This document shows positions 23,593 through 30,252 of a stretch of DNA of 56,272 nucleotides, one piece after another. The position numbers and the translations under genes are program-made. Numbering within the stretch: position 1 is the first letter of the stretch; each line of letters starts with the position of its first letter. Below the pieces are notes generated by a model. It was not told the DNA's origin. It did no database searches and was given only the letters and a program-made list of their open reading frames with translations. This DNA comes from a virus. The stretch lies in the IMG/VR virus record IMGVR_UViG_3300031576_000051, positions 1-56,272 of that record, one strand, 5' to 3'.

Positions 23593-23654
23593 GACGGGCC
23601 CAACCCGTCCCAGCCCCGACGAGGAGATAGGCGCCTCAAATCGAAGGAGGAGCG
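23593..23654 (+). ncRNA. Leader element B (related to element A)
   Basis: GACGGG (23593-23598) pairs with CCCGTC (23604-23609), loop CCCAA. GAGG (23621-23624) pairs with CCTC (23634-23637), loop AGATAGGCG. It shares with element A the sequence TGACGGGCC, AACCCGTCCCA (TACCCGTCCCA in A), a GAGG-AG-TAG-CG pattern and CTCAAA before the ribosome-binding site. The outer pairing seen in element A is absent. Two related copies before two unrelated genes suggest a shared regulatory signal. Confidence 0.5.
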
Positions 23655-23834
23655 ATGTCGAAGCCGAAGGAAGGTGGATTCAAATGGAGCATTCGGTTCC
23701 TGAAGAACGACCACGTGGTCGTTGACCTCGAGCTGAAGGAGACGCTCGGATACGAGGACGTTCAAAGGTTCATCGGTGAGCTGAGCGGCATCGCCAAGCG
23801 AATGCAGCAGATCGACGAGGCGACCCGTGGCTAG
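23655..23834 (+). CDS. Small protein, unknown
   Basis: A 59-residue protein following AAGGAGGAG. It reads as a beta hairpin (FKWSIRFLKNDHVVVDLELK) and a helix (VQRFIGELSGIAKRMQQIDE). It lies directly behind leader element B and overlaps the next gene by eight bases. Function unknown. Confidence 0.6.
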   Translation: MSKPKEGGFKWSIRFLKNDHVVVDLELKETLGYEDVQRFIGELSGIAKRMQQIDEATRG

Positions 23835-24084
23835 CCTCACTCCGAAGGAGGCGGCGGAGGCCGCGGCCCTCGCCTGTCTCGAGTCCCTCCGTGCCGCCCT
23901 GAACGTGGAGACGGAACTGAGGGTGCGGTTGCGCGAAGCGCGACATGCGACGGAACGCAGTTCGCTTCCGACGCTGGACGATCGCGCCGCCATCAGGCTC
24001 GAGACGGAGGTGCGCGAGGCGGAGAAGCGGAGCAACGCCGCGTTCACGGCCTGGCGCAAGGCGCAGGAGGCGGTGCCCCACTAG
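23827..24084 (+). CDS. Small helical protein, unknown
   Basis: An 85-residue protein from the GTG at 23827, inside the end of the previous gene. It is Ala/Glu/Arg-rich and looks like two long helices (coiled-coil-like). A hairpin follows it. Function unknown. Confidence 0.55.
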   Translation: MASLTPKEAAEAAALACLESLRAALNVETELRVRLREARHATERSSLPTLDDRAAIRLETEVREAEKRSNAAFTAWRKAQEAVPH

Positions 24085-24094
24085 CGGAGGAGGG

Positions 24095-24120
24095 TCGGCG
24101 GGGAGCGCTCTCCTCGCCGA
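24095..24120 (+). terminator. Strong stem-loop without T-run
   Basis: TCGGCGGGGAG (24095-24105) pairs with CTCCTCGCCGA (24110-24120), an 11-bp stem with one G-T wobble and a CGCT tetraloop. A second stem, GCCGC/GCGGC, lies just after it. The 24164 gene begins 43 bases later. It may stop or slow transcription after 24084, or form part of a leader. Confidence 0.45.
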
Positions 24121-24163
24121 GCCCGCCGCGCTCGTGCGGCCTTTGAAAGCTTGGGACTTGAAC

Positions 24164-24435
24164 ATGAAGACGAGATTGATCCACGCGTTCTGCGACGAGG
24201 ACCTGTCGGCCTCGGACATGGTGAAGTTCGCGCGCGAGGCGAAGCGTCCTGGGAGGTTCACCTGCGTGCTCCCCTGCGAGGGCTTCGACGTGGCGATCTA
24301 TACGCGAAGTCCACGAAGGGGCTCGGGGCCGAAGGCTATCCGCCTCCCGACCTAAGCGAGCGGGGAGCCCGGCTGTTCGAGCGGATGGCCGCGGAGGCAG
24401 GAGTCACGGCCACGCGGTTGGGGAGGTCATCATGA
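24164..24435 (+). CDS. Small protein, apparent -1 frameshift
   Basis: From ATG 24164 the frame reads MKTRLIHAFCDEDLSASDMV and stays natural-looking to about 24300, then turns into an Arg/Pro-rich tail ending at 24355. In the -1 frame, sequence from about 24300 (YAKSTKGLGAEGYPPPDLSE ... RMAAEAGVTATRLGRSS) looks natural and ends at 24435, four bases into the next gene, like other overlaps here. I read this as one gene of about 90 residues interrupted by an indel, a base error or recoding; no classical slip heptamer is visible. Confidence 0.4.
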
Positions 24436-24611
24436 AGAAGCCCGAGCCGCCGAAGTTCAAGGAGCTTCTCGCCAGGTTCGAGCTAGAGGCTCGTTCGCAT
24501 CAGATGGAGGAGAAGGCAGACATGCGCTCGTGCCTCAAGCAAGACCTCGAGAGGACGCGCTCGCAGCTGCTCGAGATGTTCCATCGCGCCAGGTTCGGAG
24601 CCCGCCCATGA
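24432..24611 (+). CDS. Small helical protein, unknown
   Basis: A 59-residue protein beginning MKKPEPPKFKELLARFELEA, starting at an ATGA overlap with the upstream -1 frame. It is helical and charged. It overlaps the glycosylase gene by four bases, so the two are probably translated together. Function unknown. Confidence 0.58.
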   Translation: MKKPEPPKFKELLARFELEARSHQMEEKADMRSCLKQDLERTRSQLLEMFHRARFGARP

Positions 24612-25066
24612 AGACTCCTCTCAAGCGTTCTCCGTTCGACCTCATGCAAGAGCGGCTGCGGAGGCGTCCGTGGGCCCTGCTCGTCGGTTGCGTCCTCTAC
24701 AACCGAACGCGTGGGGAGCACGCATGGCCCGTCCTCTGGAGCTTCCTCGCCGACTGGAGAAGTCCTGAGAACGTGGTGGACGAATACCAGGCCGATCCGC
24801 AGGACGTGCTGGACCTGTTAGAGCTTCGGTTCGCCACGCTCGGATTCATGCGACGTCGGGCGAAGGCGGTCGTCGCCTTGAGCCACGCGTTCATCGGCTT
24901 CGACCTCGAGCGCGGGGACGTGGAGAGGCTCCCCGGCTGCGGGAGGTACGCGGCGGAGAGCTTCGAGATCTTCGTGCGCGGTCGGCTCGTGCCGAAGCCT
25001 CAGGACAAGGAGCTGAGGCGCTACGTTCAATGGGCCCGCGCTCAAGGAGGGAGGAGCCACACCTAG
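24608..25066 (+). CDS. MBD4-like mismatch DNA glycosylase (HhH-GPD)
   Basis: A 152-residue protein resembling the catalytic domain of vertebrate MBD4. Matching phrases: RSPFDLMQERL, PWALLVGCVLYNRTRGEHAW, PVLWSFL, the helix-hairpin-helix LPGCGRYAAESFEIF (residues 108-122) and PQDKELRRY with the catalytic-type Asp133. Related MBD4 text, from memory, is RSPFNLVQETL, NRTSGKMAIPVLWKFL and PEDHKLNKY. MBD4 removes T, U or 5-hydroxymethyl-U opposite G. The enzyme lacks the EndoIII iron-sulphur Cys cluster. In context with cytosine-modifying genes downstream it may repair deaminated cytosines. Confidence 0.82.
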   Translation: MKTPLKRSPFDLMQERLRRRPWALLVGCVLYNRTRGEHAWPVLWSFLADWRSPENVVDEYQADPQDVLDLLELRFATLGFMRRRAKAVVALSHAFIGFDLERGDVERLPGCGRYAAESFEIFVRGRLVPKPQDKELRRYVQWARAQGGRSHT

Positions 25067-25170
25067 GCCGCGAAGAAAGATGCGATGGACGATGGACTGT
25101 TTGAATGGCGGTGAGCTAGACTGATGATCGATGTAGACGTTCCACCCGTCGTGCTGAGGAAGGCAAGGTC
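25067..25170. other. Intergenic gap
   Basis: A 104-base gap after the glycosylase gene. It contains repeated GATG words and ends in the ribosome-binding site GCTGAGGAAGG. TTGAAT at about 25107 resembles a -35 box, but I find no -10 box at a proper distance. No gene is seen. Confidence 0.3.
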
Positions 25171-26073
25171 ATGAAGAAGAAAGCGTCGAAGGCGAAGCCC
25201 AACCCGAAGATGAAGCGGCAGCTCGTCGCCCAGCTGAGAGCCAAGCAGGCGAAGGAGAAGAAGGGGCCAGGCTTCGAGATGAACGAAGAGGAGCTGAAGC
25301 AGCAGGCCTCGAGGCCCCAACCAGAGGTTGCCTCCCTCCCGTGTCCTGACTGCGACGAGCCCCTCTCGCCGATGAACAGGAGCATCCTGCAGGACGGCAG
25401 GGTCATCCACATCGGCTGCAAGGCGCCGAAGAAGACGACGGAGCGGCCGCGCGCGGAGAAGGAGGCGGAGCCGATCCTCTCCGGCCTGCCGAAGCATAGG
25501 AACGTGAAGCCGCCGAAGCCGGCGCCTCCGTTCAAGTCGGAGTTCGGAGACATCATTCCGATGGGCGACTACGCCGGGAGGACCTGCCTGCAGCTGAGGC
25601 GGGACGCGGCGACGGTCACGTTCATCAACACCGGAGATCAGTTCGGCATGCACCTGAACTACGAACCGAAGGAGAGGTTCGACGCCAGGTTCAAGCCGCT
25701 GGAGAAGTACCCCGTGAAGAAGGCGGTCGAGCACTTCGTCAAGTGCGCGGTCGATTACGGGGCAACGCAGGACGTCCTGGATTGGCTGGGACGGGTGGTG
25801 ACTCTCAAGGAGGAGCAGATCATGGCTGCAAAGAAGAAGCTGGCTGGCGCGTCGAACGGCAACGGCAAGGGCGTGAAGAAGTCGTCGGGCCCGAAGAAGC
25901 CGGGGAGCGGCTCGCGCATTCGGGAGCTGATCCTGAAGGCGACGCCGACGGAGAAGATCCTCTCCATCATCCGCAAGGAGTTCCCCGGCTCGAAGGCGAA
26001 GGCCTCCGACGTGTCGTGGAACCGCGGCAAGCTGAAGAACGACGGGGTGAAGATCCCCGAGCCGAAGGGCTAG
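25171..26073 (+). CDS. Multi-domain protein with C-terminal PGSG/IRE module (copy 2)
   Basis: A 300-residue protein. Residues 1-55 are Lys-rich. Residues about 58-84 have LPCPDCDEPL and HIGC, a probable zinc site. Residues about 125-205 form a region with FGDIIPMGDYAGRTCLQLRR and AVEHFVKCAVDYGATQDVLD, not recognised. A Lys/Gly linker leads to KPGSGSRIRELILKATPTEK ... DVSWNRGKLKNDGVKIPEP, the module shared with the genes at 21909 and 26998. Nucleic-acid binding is plausible but unproven. Confidence 0.65.
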   Translation: MKKKASKAKPNPKMKRQLVAQLRAKQAKEKKGPGFEMNEEELKQQASRPQPEVASLPCPDCDEPLSPMNRSILQDGRVIHIGCKAPKKTTERPRAEKEAEPILSGLPKHRNVKPPKPAPPFKSEFGDIIPMGDYAGRTCLQLRRDAATVTFINTGDQFGMHLNYEPKERFDARFKPLEKYPVKKAVEHFVKCAVDYGATQDVLDWLGRVVTLKEEQIMAAKKKLAGASNGNGKGVKKSSGPKKPGSGSRIRELILKATPTEKILSIIRKEFPGSKAKASDVSWNRGKLKNDGVKIPEPKG

Positions 26074-26090
26074 GACCCGTGGCTCGCGAC

Positions 26091-26216
26091 TCCCGACCCC
26101 TCCGCCGAGGCGGGGGAGGTCGGGATGCGCACGAGGCCGATGACCTGAAGGGACGTTGCCTGCGGACCTCAGCCCGCTTGGCGACCAAGCCCCAAGGTTG
26201 TCGGCCTCGTGCGCAT
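26091..26216 (+). ncRNA. Two abutting stem-loops with a 16-bp perfect stem
   Basis: Hairpin 1: TCCCGACC (26091-26098) pairs with GGTCGGGA (26118-26125), with further C/G pairing inside. Hairpin 2: ATGCGCACGAGGCCGA (26125-26140) pairs perfectly with its complement at 26201-26216, enclosing 60 bases that include GCTTGG/CCAAGC (26176-26190). A 10-bp palindrome TCAGCGCTGA (26217-26226) follows, then the ribosome-binding site of the 26240 gene. A 16-bp perfect stem by chance is very unlikely; function unknown (structured RNA, regulatory leader or recombination site). Confidence 0.6.
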
Positions 26217-26239
26217 TCAGCGCTGAGGGAGATTTGAAC

Positions 26240-27001
26240 ATGACACCGCAAACCTCCGGCCTGGCCGGAGCAGTGAAGAAGTATCTCGAGCTGCAGCTGA
26301 CGAAGGACGTGGCCACCGGCTTCGACTCCGGCGCCCGAGCGGCGCTCGGTGCCTGGAGCCGGCTCGAGGGATCCCGCCCGCCGACGGAGAGCGAGCAGGT
26401 GATGGAGTTCATGGAGAAATTCAACCACATGTTCCTCACCGGCCAGGGCGTCCCCCTTCACCGCCACCCGCCGACGAACCATCCGCGACACCTCACGCTG
26501 CGAAAGCTTCAGGAGCGATTCGTCCAGATGCAGGAGGAGCTGATCGAGGAGTTCTACGACGGCATGCACGAGCAGAGCCTCGAGAAGATGGCCGACGCTC
26601 TGATCGATCTCGTCTACTTCGCGAAGGGGACGGCGAACCTCCTCGGCCTTCCGTGGGAGGAGCTGTGGAACGACGTTCACTCCGCGAACATGCGGAAGGT
26701 CCGCGGAGAGAAGACCCGCGGAGGGATGCTCATCAAGGTGGACTGCGTGAAGCCGCCCGGATGGGTGGGGCCGCGCACGCTCGACATCCTCAAGGCCGCC
26801 GGCTATCGCCCGGGCTTCGATGACAGGTCGTTCTGGGACGACCCCGAGCACTGCCCAGGCGGGCCGCAGACGGCGGAGGACGTGGCGTTCACTTCGGTGG
26901 CAGGAGCGCCGTGCGAGGCGGTGAAGGTGTACGACGGCCGCGAGGGTCCGACGGACAAGGGCGTCGCCGGCTCCGACTCGTCGGGGGAGGGGTCGCGATG
27001 A
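26240..27001 (+). CDS. MazG-like NTP pyrophosphohydrolase
   Basis: A 253-residue protein, ATG at 26240. Residues about 45-190 match the phage phosphoribosyl-ATP pyrophosphohydrolase/MazG-like family: MEKFNHMF, LTLRKLQERFVQMQEELIEE, MADALIDLVYFAKGTANLLG, HSANMRKVRGEKTRGGMLIK and VKPPGWVGP. The E-E-x-x-E and D-x-x-D residues would bind magnesium. Such enzymes hydrolyse dNTPs to dNMP and pyrophosphate; a dCTPase role as in T4 gp56 would fit the neighbouring genes but is inference. The last 60 residues look disordered. Confidence 0.75.
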   Translation: MTPQTSGLAGAVKKYLELQLTKDVATGFDSGARAALGAWSRLEGSRPPTESEQVMEFMEKFNHMFLTGQGVPLHRHPPTNHPRHLTLRKLQERFVQMQEELIEEFYDGMHEQSLEKMADALIDLVYFAKGTANLLGLPWEELWNDVHSANMRKVRGEKTRGGMLIKVDCVKPPGWVGPRTLDILKAAGYRPGFDDRSFWDDPEHCPGGPQTAEDVAFTSVAGAPCEAVKVYDGREGPTDKGVAGSDSSGEGSR

Positions 27002-28362
27002 GCAAGCTCACCGCCCTAGGCGCCGACATCTTCGCCGGCACCTTCACCCACGGAGTCAAGGCCGCGGGCTTCGACGTCCTCGGCCACCTCGAGCACGGCC
27101 CGTATGGCGTGAAGACGGCACAGCTGAACTTCCCCAAGCTCGAGGTCCGCGTCGGCCGCCAGAACTGGAACGAGAAGGACTTCAAGGGCAAGGTCGACTT
27201 CATGTACACGAACCCGCCGTGCGCGGCCTGGAGCACGGCGCGCTCGGGACAGGGCGGAAGCTGGGAGACGCAGGTGCATCGGCTCTCCTGCGTGGATGAC
27301 GTTGTGACGGCGGGCCTCGTCATCCGTCCGAAGGCGTGGTGCTGGGAGTCGGTGACCAACGCCTGGAGGATGGGTCAGAGGTTCGTGCTTCACCAGGCAG
27401 AGCGTTGGAACGACGCAGGCTACCACTGCACCGTGCTCCTCCAGGACAACCAGTTCCTCGGAGCGGCGCAGGAGCGACAGCGCATGTTCCTCATCGCACA
27501 CCTGCACCCGCTCGTCTGGCCGAAGCTGACGCCGACGACGACCGTGGGAGAGGCGTTCAAGCTGCTGCCGAAGAAGCTCCCGCCCGAGCCGGTCACCCAC
27601 AGCGAGATGCAGCCCTACTGGAAGAAGCGCCTGTGGCCGATGAGCGACAAGTACAAGGGCTACTTCCGGCGCACGCACGAGATGGAAGGCCGCGGGCCGA
27701 TGAAGCTCGAGGGCCGCATCCCGTCCGTCCTCGTCCGCAAGCTGGACCTCGAGAAACCGGCGCCGGTGATGCTGGCCTCGAGCATCCGCCTCCACCCGTT
27801 CGAACGTCGCTACGTGAACTGGTTCGAGTGGCTCGTCCTCTGCGGCCTGCCGCTCACCTGGAAGACGAGCTGCGGCGGTGCAGACTCGGCGACGCAGGAG
27901 CTTGCTCGAGCCGTCCTCTCCCCGGTCGGCAGGTGGCTCGGCACGGCGGTGAGGAAGGGGCTCGCGCTTCCGGCCTTGAGGACACGGCCGAGCACGACGG
28001 TCGTGGACCTCCGCAAGCCCGACCATCCGTACACCCAGAAGATGTTCGACTTCGACGGGTTCACCATCGCACCCTTCGACCTCACGCCGCAGAAGCCCGC
28101 GGAGGAGCCGGTCAACAAAGCGAGCGGGTTCGCCTCCGGCAGGGCGTCGGTCGCTGCCAAGGCGGCGCTGGCGAAGAAGGGCGGAGGAGGAGCGCGCAGG
28201 CCAGGCTCGGGAGCCCGCATCCGCGAGCTGATCCTGAAGGCATGGCCGTGGGAGAGGATCGTCAAGACCGTGCACGATGAATTCCCCGGCAGCAAGGCGG
28301 GGAAGGCCGACGTCGCTTACCATAAATACCATATGCGCAAGGAAGGGGTGGCCGTACCATGA
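26998..28362 (+). CDS. C5-cytosine DNA methyltransferase with PGSG/IRE module (copy 3)
   Basis: A 454-residue protein, ATG at 26998 overlapping the previous stop. Motif I is GADIFAGTFTHGVKAAGFDV; motif IV is TNPPCAAWS with catalytic-type Cys75; motif VI is WCWESV (Glu117); motif VIII is QERQRMFLIA (158-167); motif X-like TQELARAVLSPVGRWLG is near residues 300-316. These are the hallmarks of m5C methyltransferases. The C-terminal 55 residues are the RPGSGARIRELILKAWPWER module shared with two other proteins. Target site unknown; no partner endonuclease is seen. Confidence 0.8.
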   Translation: MSKLTALGADIFAGTFTHGVKAAGFDVLGHLEHGPYGVKTAQLNFPKLEVRVGRQNWNEKDFKGKVDFMYTNPPCAAWSTARSGQGGSWETQVHRLSCVDDVVTAGLVIRPKAWCWESVTNAWRMGQRFVLHQAERWNDAGYHCTVLLQDNQFLGAAQERQRMFLIAHLHPLVWPKLTPTTTVGEAFKLLPKKLPPEPVTHSEMQPYWKKRLWPMSDKYKGYFRRTHEMEGRGPMKLEGRIPSVLVRKLDLEKPAPVMLASSIRLHPFERRYVNWFEWLVLCGLPLTWKTSCGGADSATQELARAVLSPVGRWLGTAVRKGLALPALRTRPSTTVVDLRKPDHPYTQKMFDFDGFTIAPFDLTPQKPAEEPVNKASGFASGRASVAAKAALAKKGGGGARRPGSGARIRELILKAWPWERIVKTVHDEFPGSKAGKADVAYHKYHMRKEGVAVP

Positions 28363-29165
28363 ACTTCGACGACGTTTGGAGAAAGCTCCTTTGGCAGATC
28401 CTGACGACGGGCCGCCAGGTGAGCCCGCGCGGTCAGAGGACGAAGGAGCTGCCGATGCACACGATCTCCGTCGATATGAGGAAGCCGGTGCTGACCGTGC
28501 CGGAGCGCAAGCTGTGGTACGGGTTCATGGCAGCGGAGGCTCACTGGATGCTGATGGGTTCGGACAGGCTCGCGGACCTCGAGCAGTGGGGAAAGAACGT
28601 CGCGAGGTTCAGCGATGACGGCTCCACGTTCTTCGGCGCCTACGGCCCGAAGATCCTCGATCAGCTGGACTACGTGGTGGCGAAGCTGCTCGAGGATCCG
28701 GTGTCAAGGCAGGCGGGCCTCACCATCTGGAGAGAGAAGCCGCCGAAGACGAAGGACGTTCCCTGCACCGTCGCGATGTTCTTCACCGTGCGCCAAGGGG
28801 AGGGGCAGCCGATGCTCGAGGCGAACGTGTTCATGAGGTCGAACGACGCGTGGCTCGGGACGCCGTACGACGTCTTCAACTTCTCCATGGTCGCCCATCT
28901 CGTCGCGGCCAGGGTGAACGAAGCGCTCGGCGGGCGACTCCCGATGGTCACGCCCGGAACCCTACGCCTCGCCGCCGCGTCGTCTCACCTGTACGAGGGG
29001 AACTGGGAGGCTGCGGCCATCTGCGCCAGGCCCGTCGAGGGCACCGAGCAGGAGCCCTCTCCCGAGGCTCTGTTCACTTCGGCCGTCGCGCTTCGGCGTA
29101 CGCTGAAGGAGCTGCGGGAGTCGAAGCCCGGCGACGCTCTCAGATGGTGGGAGGCGAAACCATGA
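28359..29165 (+). CDS. Thymidylate synthase family, predicted dCMP (hydroxy)methylase
   Basis: A 268-residue protein, ATGA overlap. Family marks: FMAAEAHWMLMGSD, FFGAYGPKI, catalytic Cys136 in DVPCTVAMFF, and R160SNDAWLGTPYD171VFNF. In thymidylate synthases the last motif ends P-F-N, and the Asn (E. coli Asn177) selects dUMP; T4 dCMP hydroxymethylase has Asp there. Here Asp171 occupies that position, so dCMP is the predicted substrate. The product could be 5-hydroxymethyl- or 5-methyl-dCMP. A deaminase and MazG-like gene lie close by. Confidence 0.8.
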   Translation: MNFDDVWRKLLWQILTTGRQVSPRGQRTKELPMHTISVDMRKPVLTVPERKLWYGFMAAEAHWMLMGSDRLADLEQWGKNVARFSDDGSTFFGAYGPKILDQLDYVVAKLLEDPVSRQAGLTIWREKPPKTKDVPCTVAMFFTVRQGEGQPMLEANVFMRSNDAWLGTPYDVFNFSMVAHLVAARVNEALGGRLPMVTPGTLRLAAASSHLYEGNWEAAAICARPVEGTEQEPSPEALFTSAVALRRTLKELRESKPGDALRWWEAKP

Positions 29166-29440
29166 AAGGGTGGAGAGTGACCGACTTGGGCAACGGTCGA
29201 GCGGAGGTCGCCATCTCGTGGGACGGAATGCGCGAGGCGACGTTGGCCGCGGAGGCGGACGAGCTGCAGGCGATGATCGTCGACCTGGCCGGCGCCTACT
29301 ACCGCATCACCGGAGCACTCCCGCCTGCCGTGCGAAGGGCCGACGTCGGAGCGGCGAGTCGCACGGCTCCACCACGTGCGCAGATCCTCAAGGCAGCCGA
29401 GGCATCGAGGACGAAGAACCGAGCGAGGGCGCGCCGATGA
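29162..29440 (+). CDS. Small protein, unknown
   Basis: A 92-residue protein, ATGA overlaps on both sides. The first half is beta/alpha (WRVTDLGNGRAEVAISWDGM, then a helix EADELQAMIVDLAGAYYRIT); the C-terminal 35 residues are basic and probably disordered. It lies between the dCMP (hydroxy)methylase and deaminase genes. Function unknown. Confidence 0.58.
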   Translation: MKGWRVTDLGNGRAEVAISWDGMREATLAAEADELQAMIVDLAGAYYRITGALPPAVRRADVGAASRTAPPRAQILKAAEASRTKNRARARR

Positions 29441-29719
29441 TCTTCGTGCTCGATAGGTACGGCAAGCCTCGCCCTCCTCAGCTGCCCTGCGGCTGCAGGG
29501 TCATCGGGAACCTCAAGGCCATCGGTCTCGACGGCGAACCCATCCCGGGCGTGACCGGTCTCAACTCGAAGACCGGGTGGCTGCGTGTGCAGAGGTACAT
29601 CGTGTTCCCCGGGCTCCTCCGCCGCCGCCACGGAGGCGGGACTTCAGACGATCCAGGTCACGGCTCCGTTCGAGCTTCGTTGCAAGGTCCACGGTCTGCT
29701 CAAGGAAGAGGAGGGCTGA
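29437..29719 (+). CDS. Small Cys-containing protein, apparent +1 frameshift
   Basis: From ATG 29437 the frame reads MIFVLDRYGKPRPPQLPCGC and remains natural through GWLRVQRY. After about 29600 the same frame becomes Arg/Gly-rich and runs on without a stop into the deaminase. In the +1 frame, TIQVTAPFELRCKVHGLLKE looks natural and stops at 29719, two bases before the deaminase ATG. The simplest reading is one protein of about 93 residues with an indel or recoding near 29605-29640. A fusion to the deaminase is less likely. Confidence 0.4.
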
Positions 29720-29721
29720 CG

Positions 29722-30252
29722 ATGCATCGAACGATCCAGGACAGACCCGAGAAGGATGAGACGTGGCTGAACGTCGCGCGAGAGATCTCGAGACGGTCCA
29801 CCTGCTACCGCCTGGCGGTCGGCGCCGTGCTCATCGACGTCCGAGGCTACGTGATGTCGACGGGGTACAACGGACGAGCGACGGGCGAGGAGAACTGCAA
29901 CGAGCCGTCGCTGAGACCGATCTCCGAGGCGGAGCGCCGCCAGGTGCGAGGCTGGACCTCTCCGCCCGACGCGAAGAAGACAGTCTATCTTCATCGCTGC
30001 GCGAACAGCGACGCGGAGATCGGCAAGCCCAACGGATGCGAGAGCATCCACGCCGAACAGAACGCGCTGATGCAGTGCCGCGACGTCTGGAGCATCGGCA
30101 CGTGCTACGTCACGCACAGCCCTTGTCTGCCGTGCGTGAAGATGCTCATGAACACGAGCTGCAGGCGGGTCGTCTTCGGCGCCGAGTACCCGAGCGGCGG
30201 GGCGCGTGAGCTGTGGGAACGCTCCGGCCGACTCTGGGTGCCGAGGGGCTAG
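29722..30252 (+). CDS. dCMP deaminase
   Basis: A 176-residue protein of the zinc-dependent deoxycytidylate deaminase family. H110AEQNAL supplies the zinc His and catalytic Glu112; PCLPC (Cys135, Cys138) supplies the other ligands. YRLAVGAVLIDVRGYVMSTGYNG at the N-terminus and an inserted CESI-type Cys/His region (HRCANSD...GCES) are typical. It converts dCMP to dUMP, feeding dTTP synthesis. Together with the dCMP-specific synthase homologue it would set the balance of cytosine fates, as in T4. Last gene of the rightward block. Confidence 0.9.
   Translation: MHRTIQDRPEKDETWLNVAREISRRSTCYRLAVGAVLIDVRGYVMSTGYNGRATGEENCNEPSLRPISEAERRQVRGWTSPPDAKKTVYLHRCANSDAEIGKPNGCESIHAEQNALMQCRDVWSIGTCYVTHSPCLPCVKMLMNTSCRRVVFGAEYPSGGARELWERSGRLWVPRG

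Noticed and set aside
21841-23654. Leader elements as members of the glnA/Downstream-peptide (glutamine) riboswitch class
   Set aside because: The GGGAGTAG and CGAAAGG phrases are suggestive, but the flanking GUUC/GAAC pairing that defines the class is missing.
29437-30252. Single fused protein of zinc-type domain and dCMP deaminase
   Set aside because: The frame is open, but residues 55-95 are Arg/Gly-rich and unnatural, while another frame gives sensible sequence ending two bases before a good deaminase start.
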